NCBI GenBank assembly: GCA_949592205.1
Contig: CATIUR010000003.1
Coordinates: 20,312,001-20,376,000, forward strand
From: Helichrysum umbraculigerum
Taxonomy: Eukaryota > Streptophyta > Magnoliopsida > Asterales > Asteraceae
Direction: 5' to 3'
Length of the DNA stretch: 64,000 bases
Shown: in pieces, positions 33,387 through 43,255 of the stretch
How positions within the stretch are numbered: position 1 is the first letter of the stretch
Layout: every line of letters starts with the position of its first letter
Notes under the pieces: generated by a model
The model's database searches: none
The model's input: the letters and a program-made list of their open reading frames with translations, nothing else
What the model was told of the DNA's origin: nothing
Program-made: the position numbers and the translations under genes

Positions 33387-35654
33387 TCAAACCCATCCAG
33401 GTGGAAAGTTTCCACCAGCGTGTATGCCAAATGTGAAGCATATATCAACGATTTTCTGAAATCGTTTCGCTAATACAGAGTTGAACTCGTTTCCTGGATT
33501 GTAGCGAATCCGATTGTCGAATAGCTTCTTCATGTCACTTCTGGACAGATTAATCAAGCTCATTGGGTCAAATATTCTGAAGTTGGCTTTTCGTAGACCC
33601 CAGAAAGATCCTGTCTGAGGCTCTGAATCTGGTACATAAACTAAGACGGCTTCGCCAGTGTGAACATCCAGTTCCCAGTAATGAAAACGTTTCAGTAGAT
33701 TGAATGGAACTGTTTCCAGAGCGATTTCAGTCAGACATTGAGCAGGCGGATAGTGAACTCTTACAATTGGCTGCTTGGTCTTTGGATCGAGCTTCTTCTT
33801 GAACGTGTACCTTGTACCCAGTATTGGTTTGATGTAATGATATTTCTTTCGTTTAATTTCCTCACGCATGACCTTTTGAATAACATCAGCTACTCCGTCT
33901 TCGTAAGGATTTATCAACTGAAGCTGAGAGAGACGAACGATGTCATGCTTTGGCAATGTAGTCAATATCCTCAGTGATCGACGAAAGTACTGGATACCGT
34001 CAAGTCTCTTAATCATTAACCTCCCTTTACTCACCTTCCAGCTTTTTATCAGGCCTGAATAATCACCACCAACCTGATATTTCTTGCACGTAACTGGAGC
34101 AGGTTCTGGATTTTTACCTTTTGGAAACCAGTTATCCCTTTCTCTGATGGGCATTTCCTTGTCAAAAGATACACATTCGGATGTATCGAGAGGGAAAAAG
34201 TCATTATAATTTGTCGATTCTCGAACAGGGACTGGTTGTGCTTGTGAAGAACTGGAGGGTACAGACGATTCTTGAGCAGGACCAGGTTGAGAAGTAGATC
34301 CTGGTACGTAATTAAACGTTGGCCCTGACTCATCGTCTGAAGAATCAGATAATACAACACCCTCTTGAGGATAAGCTGGACGATCAGTATATTCTTCATC
34401 AGGATTAAGCTCTTCTTGTTCAACATCAACATCAATATCATTATTAGCAGAGTTGAAGTCAAAAGGTTCTTCAGGCGCACGACCGTCATCGTCAACCGCA
34501 GATTGAAAGTAAGTCAAATTACAATACGTGTAATCTACAGCTAGCGGTTTTGGTTGCCCTGGTTGCTCAATAATGTAATCCAAAATAAGAGTTGTTTCAT
34601 TAATACCAGAATTTGTTACATCATCAGGAATTACATTTTCTTCACCCTCGGCGGAAACCCTAGGTGTTGATTCTATAGCTGGTTGGGCTGTCTCCCCCGA
34701 AGCAATAGCTTGGGTTTCCAGCCTCAAAATCTTGGATCTCAGCTCTTCATTTTCCTTTTCAACACGAGAGATCCGAGCATCCTGCGCTTCAAATATCGAT
34801 GCTTGAGCTTCCATATCATGCTGCATCTTGTCAATCCGTGCCAGAAGTTCCTGAATGACTGTTGGATGAGGAGTGATCGGAGTTTCAGTCCTCGGGAGCT
34901 CAGAAGATGTAGAGGTGGAAGTACGGGAGCGTCTGACCAGAGGGTTCAAATCAGCAACATCAGAAGAATCTCTAGGCCTTTTTCCTCGGCTAGAAGATTC
35001 AGGACGTGGAGAAGGAGGCTGATAAGCGTCGATCTCACGATCCAGATCTACCAACTCCGGATCCGGTTGTTGAGCTGGAGGTTGTTGAACCGTAGGCTGC
35101 TGTACTGGAGGCTGCGGGATAGGTTGTTCAGGAGCAGGAGCTGGTGCGTTGAATTGCTCACCAGGCAAGGGAACATAAGCAGGATCAATGATGTGACCGA
35201 ACAAAGCAACCTCACGTTCTGGTGCCTGTCCCTGCCTCGCAAAAGTAGTACAAGTGGTGTAGATCCTGGTATTCATCGGTGTCTGCTTGAAAGTGAAGGA
35301 TGCGACCACTGGAAGGTCGGGATGCAGATGATTGAGCAGTAACTGAGTAAACCTAGGATAGAGAGCCCATTTTTCTTTAGCATCCAAGGCGTTGTTGACA
35401 AAACCCCTAAAGATATAACCGGAGAAGTTAAAGGGTTTGTTGTAGATCAGGGCAAGAATAGCAGAGGCAGTCGAAAATTTCATTCCTTCAAGACCTGCCC
35501 TGCGATTGGATAAGCAGACGATGACAATGTGAGCAAGATATCTCCAGACCTTTGTCATGTAGGTCTTCTTGTACTGATCAACTGGGATATCTTGATATCC
35601 AATCGATCGCATGCCCTGTGCAATTGCACCTGGAGTGAACTGGGTGATCATATC
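33387..35654 (-). pseudogene. Sirevirus envelope-like ORF, 3' part (755 codons)
   Basis: This is the larger part of the ORF that follows pol; the 5' part is at 45638-45981 on the other side of Gypsy-2. Frames on the two sides of the target duplication agree, so the original ORF was about 868 codons and was cut only by the insertion. Features are an N-terminal ~150-residue block rich in aromatic residues, a Pro/Gln-rich linker, a coiled-coil segment (IDKMQHDMEAQ...VEKENEELRSKIL), an acidic Ser-rich region, and a basic C-terminal block (KVMREEIKRKKYHY). I see no signal peptide or clear membrane span. Coiled-coil and Pro-rich parts are known from Sirevirus envelope-like proteins; the function is unproven. 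The apparent start inside the Gypsy-2 LTR is an artefact. Confidence 0.8.
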
Positions 35655-38036
35655 TGTAACACCCCCGAAATTCACTGTTTTGCGGAAGCATAGTTTTGGG
35701 GTGCTACTAATCAAATATCACAGCACAAAGATAAAGTAAACGACATCTATATGCAACGTTTGTGAATTAGTTACATTCCATAGATATAATGTTTGAAAAC
35801 TTAGTGTTTTCGTATACAAAAATGTAATTTCCCTAGAGTCCACGCGTGTAGCGGGAGATTCTATTACATAATCATAATATACAAAAGATAATGCTAAGAA
35901 TATCCGTTAATGCAGTTGTGTTGAAATCATGCGACTCTAGCTAAAATCCTGGAGTAATCCTACTCCATCCGGGTACCTGAGAAAACATGCTAAAAAGTGT
36001 CAACCAAAAGGTTGGTGAATCTCACAGGTTTGTAAATAATATCGGCTTTGAACACGAGATTTCATTAGTAGTGCCCGTAGGCGTAAAATCAGCCATTGCA
36101 ATCCAGCAATCGTAAAATCAGTATTTGCAATCCAGCAAATGCAAATAAATAAGTTTATACCGTTGCCATGAGGCTCATAATCGAAGCTTAACCCGTAAAT
36201 AATAACTTTGCTCCCGTGACATGCTCGTAATTGAGCAAGCATCCGTAACGAATAAGTAGTCACCCGTTTATACGTGTAAATCAGTACGTGGCAGCGCTAC
36301 TGCCCCGGGCGGGGAGGGTCATTTCCCTAATGGATCCATTAACTAGTGTTCGCGCTTAAGTCCATAACTAACGATATATGATGGAGAGACTTCTGTTTGT
36401 AAGTAAACTCATGCAATTTCGTTTGGTATAGTAAACAGTTTAGTACTTGTGTTCAAGAAAATCAGTAGCATGTATCTCCCCCAATAAGATAAAACAGTAA
36501 AAGTGGGGCCGTAAGACTCACCTGAGTCTGGTAATATGCCGTAGCAAATAGCAAGTAGTAAATATAGCAAGTAGGTTCTCCGAACCCGTAACCTTCAAAT
36601 GCCTATTCATATGAAGTTATGTAAGTATGCGTCTCACGAGTCGTTTCGTTTAGTTGTACACAACTAGTATAGCCAATGTTTGTTCGTATGTTTGTAATTG
36701 TTCGTTTGTTTGTAAAACATGTTTGGGCCCGTTGGTGACTTAGTTGAAACGTTAATCTCGACAGTTATATACTAGTTTGAATTGTTGTGCTTGAAAAACA
36801 TGTTTCAATGTACCTTAGATGTTATATCGTATAGTCGTTTGAAGTCCGAAAGGTATAACACTTAACTTGGAATTAAATTTGTAAATCTGCTGTGTTTTGC
36901 GACACAAAATGCGACACTAAAGTTGTCATGCGACACAAGGATTGTGTCGCATGAAGGATGCGACACAAAGTCCATACGACACTAGGGTTGTGTCGCATGG
37001 ATGCGAAATGCTGATTCAACAGCGACATAGTGATTGTGTCGTATGGGGTATGCGACATAGTGGTTGTGTCGCATGACTTGCGACACAAAGGATTTTATGC
37101 GACATAAAGGCTAAAATACGACACAACATGCGACACAATGCTTGTGTCGCATGGATGAACACCAGCCCAGAAACTTACGGGTTTCAAGAATTTTCGACCA
37201 AAAACGCAATTCTAACCCATTTTTGAGCTATAAAATCGTGTATTATTCATGTATTAGGTTATATCTAAGTTGTGTACACATCAAAACATCAAAACATTAC
37301 ACCAAATTGAATAGATCTAAGATTTTAGGATTTTCTTACTTTTGCAAATCGAGCCAAATGGAGGATGAAATGATGAAAACGATCTTGATATTCTTGCTCC
37401 ACTCGTGATGGTGATTCCGAAAATTGGGTGTAGATTGGTGGTTGAGAGAGTTTTTGAGAATGTGGGTGTTTTGTTGGAATGAAAATGAAAGAGAGAAGTT
37501 GGGGTGGGGGTGGGGTTTGGCTGATCCCACAAGGAAGGAGGGGGAAAATACTCCCCAAAACGCGGTATTTACTCCGTGTCCTAATCGGTTAATCACTAAA
37601 TTTTAATATTTAGTCAAACGTTTATATTCTTAAAATATAATTAAAGTATTTAAATAAAAATACTTTGGAATTAATAGTAAAACATTTGTCGCACTATTTT
37701 AATTATTTAAGTCGCGTTTATTACGTTTTGTTGCGTTAGTTAAAATGTCGTCACGATAATATATAAATGATGCTCGTTCGGTTGCGTATTTTATATAACA
37801 AAATACGTTCTCATTATTTAAGAAAATTTCTGTCACCAACGTCCGAGTAAACTGTGTCGGACTCTGTCCGGTTAATTTGCACGATTCATCCAAATCGCGT
37901 AAGCATACACACATATATATATAATTCACCTTATATATATACAAATAGAGCCTGTAATTAGTCCTATTACATACTAATTACAACTAGTTACAAACAATTA
38001 GGCATAATTAATTATCCTAATTATGCGGGTGTTACA
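35655..38036 (-). repeat. 3' LTR of Gypsy-2
   Basis: 2382 bp. In element sense it begins TGTAACACCCGCATAATTAGG and ends GGGGGTGTTACA. It contains the array at 36898-37153. Confidence 0.95.
36898..37153. repeat. Palindrome array, CATGCGACACAA type, in Gypsy-2 3' LTR
   Basis: About ten arms of TGCGACACAA or its complement. The best hairpin has arms CATGCGACACAA (36927-36938) and TTGTGTCGCATG (36942-36953) with loop GGA. Variants CATACGACAC and TTGTGTCGTATG also occur. The array spans 883-1138 bp from the LTR start, the same position as in Gypsy-1. It is repeated at 44499-44754. Confidence 0.95.
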
Positions 38037-38046
38037 TTCTTCCCTT
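38037..38046 (-). other. Polypurine tract of Gypsy-2
   Basis: AAGGGAAGAA in element sense, directly before the 3' LTR. Confidence 0.88.
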
Positions 38047-38069
38047 GTTAAAGAAATTTCGTCCCGAAA

Positions 38070-41000
38070 TTAGCTTGAGTGCACGGACGGTGCGTTATCT
38101 GGAAAGAGATGTGGATATTTCTGTCGTATTTGGTCTTCCCGTTCCCAGGTGAACTCAGGGCCGCGCCTAGAATTCCACCTAACCTTTACGATGGGAATAC
38201 GACTCTGTTTCAATCGTTTGACCTCACGGTCCATGATTTCCATAGGTTCCTCGACAAAATGAAGTTTATCATCGATTTGAATTTCGTCGAGCGGTATAAT
38301 CAGCGTCTCGTCAGACAGACATTTCTTCAAGTTAGAAATGTGGAATGTGTTGTGTACGCTGCTGAGTTCAGCAGGAAGTTGCAGGCGGTATGCCACTGGA
38401 CCAATCCTTTCCAGGATTTCGAATGGTCCGATGTATCTAGGATTTAGTTTGCCTCGTTTTCCGAATCGAATGACACCCTTCCACGGTGCCACTTTGAGGA
38501 GTACCTTGTCCCCTACCTGGAACTCAAGGTGTTTGCGTCTCACGTCAGCATAGCTTTTCTGACGATCACGTGCGGCTTTCAGCCGGTTTTGAATACCAAT
38601 GATTTTCTCAGTAGTTTCTTGAATGATATCTGGACCCGTGAGTTGGGAATCTCCTAACTCAGTCCAACAGATAGGTGATCGGCACTTACGTCCGTAAAGT
38701 GCCTCGAAGGGTGCAGCCTTTATGCTGGTGTGATAACTGTTGTTGTACGAAAACTCGCACAACGGTAAGTGATTTTCCCAAGAAGTACCGAAGTCAACTA
38801 CGCAGGCTCGTAGCATATCCTCAAGTGTTTGAATAGTTCGCTCGCTTTGGCCATCGGTTTGCGGGTGATAAGCAGTACTCATATCCAGACGAGTACCAAG
38901 AGATTTCTGTAGCGATTGCCAAAAGTTAGAAGTAAAACGGCTGTCCCTATCCGAGATGATCGAGATAGGTACACCGTGTCGCGAGATGATTTCTTTGACA
39001 TAGATGCGAGTCAGACGCTCCATCTTGTCGGTTTCCTTGATGGCCAGAAAATGAGCAGATTTCGTGAGACGGTCCACGATCACCCAAATGGTATCGCAAC
39101 CACTCGAAGTTTTCGGTAGTTTGGTAATGAAGTCCATGGAAATCTGTTCCCATTTCCATTGAGGAATTTCAGGTTGTTGGAGCAACCCCGAGGGTCTTTG
39201 GTGTTCGGCTTTGACTTTGGAACAGGTTAGGCATTTACTGACGTACAAGGCGATGTCAGCTTTCATGTTAGGCCACCAATACAACCCTTTGACGTCATGA
39301 TACATCTTGTCAGAACCAGGATGTATAGAGTATCTAGATTTGTGAGCTTCAGCCATCACCAAATCTCGCAAGTTTCCGAATTTGGGTAACCACACCCGGT
39401 TAGAGAAGTATCGAGTTCCATCGGGTTTGATTTCGAATTGTTTATCCAAGCCTCGCAAGGCTTCATTTTTCAAGTTTTCATCGTTGAGTGCTTCAAGTTG
39501 AGCGGTAAGGATTTGAGCAGGAAGCTCGTTATGAATTGTCATAGAAAGTGCTCGGACTCGAAGGGGTTTCACTCGTTCTTTTCGGCTTAAGGCATCGGCA
39601 ACTACGTTAGCCTTGCCCGGATGGTATTTGATCTCGCAGTCATAGTCACTAAGTAACTCAACCCAGCGACGTTGCCTCATGTTTAGATCTTTCTGATCGA
39701 ATATGTGTTGGAGACTTTTGTGATCGGTAAAGATAGTGCTTTTCGTACCGTAGAGGTAATGTTTCCAGATTTTCAATGCGAAGACCACAGCACCTAACTC
39801 GAGGTCGTGGGTCGTATAGTTTTTCTCGTGAATTTTTAGTTGTCGTGAGGCATAGGCAATTACTTTTTCCCGTTGCATTAACACACAACCAAGTCCTTGA
39901 TGTGAGGCGTCGCAGTAAACTACGAAATCGTCGGTGCCCTCGGGTAAGGACAAGATTGGTGCACTGCAAAGTTTGTTTTTCAATAACTGGAAAGCTGACT
40001 CTTGTTTATCAGTCCAATCGAACTTCTTACTTTTCTGAGTCAGTGTGGTTAGGGGAACAGCTATTCTTGAAAAGTTTTCGATGAATCGGCGGTAGTAACC
40101 AGCAAGACCTAAGAATTGTCTCACTTCGGTTGGAGTGGTCGGTGACTCCCAGCCCTTGATTGCTTCAATCTTGGCGGGATCAACATGAATTCCTTGGCTG
40201 TCAATCACGTGCCCGAGGAATTGAACGGTTCGAATCCAGAACTCACACTTAGAGAATTTGGCATATAACTCTTCGTGTTTAAGAAGTCCTAGAATGGTTT
40301 TCAGATGTTGAGCATGTTCCTGCTCGTTGCGAGAGTAAATCAGAATATCATCGATGAACACAATGACGAATTTGTCAAGATATGGTTTGCACACCCGATT
40401 CATAAGGTCCATGAATACGGCCGGTGCGTTGGTCAACCCGAATGGCATCACTTGGAATTCGTAATGCCCATAACGAGTTCGGAAAGCTGTCTTTGGGATA
40501 TCATTGTCACGGACTCGGAGTTGATGATAACCCGACCGTAGATCAATCTTTGAGTAAACACTCGATCCCTGGAGTTGGTCAAACAGGTCATCGATTCTAG
40601 GAAGTGGGTACCGATTCTTTATGGTTAGCTTATTCAGCTCTCGGTAGTCGATACACATGCGGAAAGATCCATCTTTCTTTTTCACGAATAAGACCGGAGC
40701 TCCCCAAGGCGACGAACTTGGTCGAATAAATCCTCTGTCCAGGAGTTCCTGTAGTTGGTTAGACAACTCCTGCATTTCGGATGGTGCTAAACGGTAAGGG
40801 GCTCGTGCCACGGGTGCAGCTCCGGGCACAAGTTCGATTTGGAATTCAACTTGTCTAGGTGGCGGAAGTCCGGGCAAGTCTTCAGGAAAGACTTCCGGGA
40901 AATCTCGCACGATCGGAACATCCTCAAGTCGCTTCTCCTCCGACTTCTTCTCCGTTACATGTGCGAGGATGGCTTGATACCCTTTTCGTAGATATTTTCT

Positions 41001-42485
41001 CGTTTTCAGACAGGATACAATATTCAGATTCCGTCTACCGGTCTCCCCTTGTAGGACTAAGGTTCCACCGGAGACAAGAGGTATGCGAACGAGTTTGTCA
41101 TGACAGATGATTTCAGCTCGGTGCTTGGACAACCAATCCATACCGACAATAATATCGAAGCTGCCGATCTCGACAGGGATTAAATCAATGGGAAACGTTT
41201 CGTTCGTGAGGTTAAGTGTACAGTTGTGTATGATGCTATCAGTCTCAATCAGTTTGCCGTTAGCTAATTCAACAATGTATTTAGCATCTAAGGCAGTGGG
41301 AGTAATATCAAGTAAAGGGCTAAATTTCTCAGAAATGAAGCTTCTATCGGCACCGGTATCAAATAACACAGAAGCAGTAAGGTCGTTGAGAAGGAACGTA
41401 CCCGTCACGACGTTCGGGTCTTGTCTGGCTTCCCCAGCCTTGATAACGAAAGCTCTACCGCGAGCAGGGTTGTTGTTGTTGTTGTTTTTCAGCTTTGGGC
41501 AATCTCTCTTGAAGTGCCCTGAATTTCCGCACCCAAAGCAGGCCTTTGGTGCATTGGTGTTGGGAGTAGAAATGTTGGTTCGGCAATCCTTGGCTAAATG
41601 CCCGAACCGTTTGCAGTTGGAGCAAGGGCAAGAACCGTCATGATGGCGGCTGCATTTGGAACAGTAGGGCTTGTTCCCGCTGTACCCTTTCTTTTCCGAA
41701 GTCCCCGATGAATAAGCCTTAATGTACTCAGGCTTCTTGTTGGAGGTTTGGTTGGATGGGTTGGGGTTTCCTTCCCACTTTCGTTTATTGTTTGCAGATG
41801 AGGTTGAGGTTGTACCGCGGCGGACAGAATTTGCCGTTAGTTCATGGGCCATACGGATGGCGCTCTGAATAGTACCCGGTTTAGATGAAGTCACCAGGTC
41901 CTGAAGTCTCTCGGGAAGTCCGTCAACGAATTTCTCGATCCTCTTATACTCAGGATCGACCATGGTTGGGCACAGAAGTGCCAGTTGGTGAAAACGGTTG
42001 GTGTATCCGGTGATATCATCACCCTGCATCTTGTGGTTCCAGAATTCCACTTCTAGTTGTTTCAATTCATCCCTGGGGCAATACTCGCCCCTCAACATCT
42101 TCTTCAACTCCTCCCACGGGAGTTGGTAAGCAGTAGCAACACTCACAGTCTGGGCATAAGTGTTCCACCAGGTGAGTGCGGTGTCAGTAAAGGTACTAAC
42201 GGAGAACTTAACCTTGTCTCCCTCCGCACAGTTGCAGATCAGAAATACAGATTCAACTTTCTCGATCCAGCGTACTAAACCGATAGCTCCCTCAGTACCT
42301 GCAAAGTTTAGGGGTTTGCAGTTCTGGAAGTCCTTGTAAGAACAAGGTTTAGCAGCAGGGGTTTCAGCAGCATCGCTGTTCCTTGTGGAATTTGGTGGAG
42401 TATTCCGAGCCAAGGCTTCAGTAACAGCCTGGGTTATAAGGGAGGTAATCTGGGCATCTGTGTATGGTCTTGACTTTGGCGGCAT
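38070..42485 (-). CDS. Gag-Pol polyprotein of Gypsy-2
   Basis: A 1471-codon open frame with the same domains as Gypsy-1: Gag core, CSNCKRFGHLAKDC and CFGCGNSGHFKRDC zinc knuckles, protease LFDTGADRSF, reverse transcriptase FIDDIL, RNase H VYCDAS, an HHCC/D,D,E integrase, GPF module, and a chromodomain-like C-terminus ending in YPHLFPDNAPSVHSS. Two extra Asn after the second knuckle explain the length difference. Differences from Gypsy-1 are scattered conservative changes, on the order of two per hundred residues by eye. No stop or frameshift is visible. The start MPPKSRPYTDAQ matches Gypsy-1. The two elements therefore diverged recently and both look intact. Confidence 0.97.
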   Translation of the reverse strand: MPPKSRPYTDAQITSLITQAVTEALARNTPPNSTRNSDAAETPAAKPCSYKDFQNCKPLNFAGTEGAIGLVRWIEKVESVFLICNCAEGDKVKFSVSTFTDTALTWWNTYAQTVSVATAYQLPWEELKKMLRGEYCPRDELKQLEVEFWNHKMQGDDITGYTNRFHQLALLCPTMVDPEYKRIEKFVDGLPERLQDLVTSSKPGTIQSAIRMAHELTANSVRRGTTSTSSANNKRKWEGNPNPSNQTSNKKPEYIKAYSSGTSEKKGYSGNKPYCSKCSRHHDGSCPCSNCKRFGHLAKDCRTNISTPNTNAPKACFGCGNSGHFKRDCPKLKNNNNNNPARGRAFVIKAGEARQDPNVVTGTFLLNDLTASVLFDTGADRSFISEKFSPLLDITPTALDAKYIVELANGKLIETDSIIHNCTLNLTNETFPIDLIPVEIGSFDIIVGMDWLSKHRAEIICHDKLVRIPLVSGGTLVLQGETGRRNLNIVSCLKTRKYLRKGYQAILAHVTEKKSEEKRLEDVPIVRDFPEVFPEDLPGLPPPRQVEFQIELVPGAAPVARAPYRLAPSEMQELSNQLQELLDRGFIRPSSSPWGAPVLFVKKKDGSFRMCIDYRELNKLTIKNRYPLPRIDDLFDQLQGSSVYSKIDLRSGYHQLRVRDNDIPKTAFRTRYGHYEFQVMPFGLTNAPAVFMDLMNRVCKPYLDKFVIVFIDDILIYSRNEQEHAQHLKTILGLLKHEELYAKFSKCEFWIRTVQFLGHVIDSQGIHVDPAKIEAIKGWESPTTPTEVRQFLGLAGYYRRFIENFSRIAVPLTTLTQKSKKFDWTDKQESAFQLLKNKLCSAPILSLPEGTDDFVVYCDASHQGLGCVLMQREKVIAYASRQLKIHEKNYTTHDLELGAVVFALKIWKHYLYGTKSTIFTDHKSLQHIFDQKDLNMRQRRWVELLSDYDCEIKYHPGKANVVADALSRKERVKPLRVRALSMTIHNELPAQILTAQLEALNDENLKNEALRGLDKQFEIKPDGTRYFSNRVWLPKFGNLRDLVMAEAHKSRYSIHPGSDKMYHDVKGLYWWPNMKADIALYVSKCLTCSKVKAEHQRPSGLLQQPEIPQWKWEQISMDFITKLPKTSSGCDTIWVIVDRLTKSAHFLAIKETDKMERLTRIYVKEIISRHGVPISIISDRDSRFTSNFWQSLQKSLGTRLDMSTAYHPQTDGQSERTIQTLEDMLRACVVDFGTSWENHLPLCEFSYNNSYHTSIKAAPFEALYGRKCRSPICWTELGDSQLTGPDIIQETTEKIIGIQNRLKAARDRQKSYADVRRKHLEFQVGDKVLLKVAPWKGVIRFGKRGKLNPRYIGPFEILERIGPVAYRLQLPAELSSVHNTFHISNLKKCLSDETLIIPLDEIQIDDKLHFVEEPMEIMDREVKRLKQSRIPIVKVRWNSRRGPEFTWEREDQIRQKYPHLFPDNAPSVHSS

Positions 42486-42702
42486 GATTCTTCAATAAAA
42501 GAAATGAAGATACATGAGATTTTTGTAGGGAATTGTAATGGTCACAGATGTACATGTATAAAAGCAGCAATACATAACATCAACATGGAAAATGACAATT
42601 TATGTGAGTTGAAATAGCAAGGAAAGTTTGATAGATAATGTGGGTTCAAAGGTTACATCCTACAGAGATATTACGAAAGGTGTCGGGAATTGTTACATCC
42701 GA

Positions 42703-42933
42703 CTAGTTTATAGAGTAGATCATTCGGTGTTGTTCCAGTTCAAGATTTTCGAGTCTTTGTTCCTGACGGCGGAATTGGGTAGCCAATACTGGCAACGTGA
42801 GATGTGTCAAGTTCTGAGAGTTATGTACATGATAAGGGTTGTTTCGAGGCGACCTTGTGTTCCTCCTGGCTACTCGTGGGTTTCGTGACCCATGTGAGTG
42901 AGAGTGTGACGGATTAGGTGGTGTGTTTGCCAT
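42703..42933 (-). CDS. Leader ORF of Gypsy-2, unknown function
   Basis: A 76-codon frame between the primer-binding site and gag. It has a Pro/Ser/His-rich start (MANTPPNPSHSHSHGS), a basic middle (RVARRNTRSPRNN) and a C-terminal segment, QFRRQEQRLENLELEQHRM, with heptad-like leucine spacing that may form a short coiled coil. It shares no similarity with the acidic 158-codon ORF at the matching place in Gypsy-1. The leader sequence on both sides of the ORF is homologous in the two elements, so the ORF segment itself was exchanged or acquired. Coding status is unproven. Confidence 0.4.
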   Translation of the reverse strand: MANTPPNPSHSHSHGSRNPRVARRNTRSPRNNPYHVHNSQNLTHLTLPVLATQFRRQEQRLENLELEQHRMIYSIN

Positions 42934-43240
42934 TCCTGTGGTAGAATGTAAGTAAGACGAGGCTAATATATATATACATATATCATATCCAGCCTAGTGT
43001 CTATCACATATCAAGTAATGGTCCGGTTCTCTCGTGGTCAGAGTCAACTAACGTATCCCCGTTCAACATAATCGTTTCAGACCTTACATCATCTTTCCTT
43101 AATTGTACATAGTTGATCAGGCTATGTTTAATTAAAGTCGTATGCTGTAATTCCTGAATCAGTCATGCCTAATAAAGAAATACTGCCTAACGGTCATAGT
43201 CTAGGCCCACTAAATGCAACCTAGTTCACTATAACCTTAG

Positions 43241-43252
43241 GCTCTGATACCA
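43241..43252 (-). other. Primer-binding site of Gypsy-2
   Basis: TGGTATCAGAGC in element sense, three bases from the 5' LTR at 43256. Complementary to initiator Met tRNA. Confidence 0.93.
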
Positions 43253-43255
43253 ATC

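Noticed and set aside
35655..35714. Apparent Met start of the envelope-like ORF at 35714
   Set aside because: These first codons lie inside the Gypsy-2 LTR. The true 5' part of the ORF is on the other side of the insertion, at 45981-45638.
36873..37088. Open frames rich in 'CDTT', 'CRR' and 'SQ' repeats (also at 44474, 46000, 54423, 54581)
   Set aside because: They are translations of the TGCGACACAA palindrome arrays. The repeated residues follow from the DNA repeat, on both strands.
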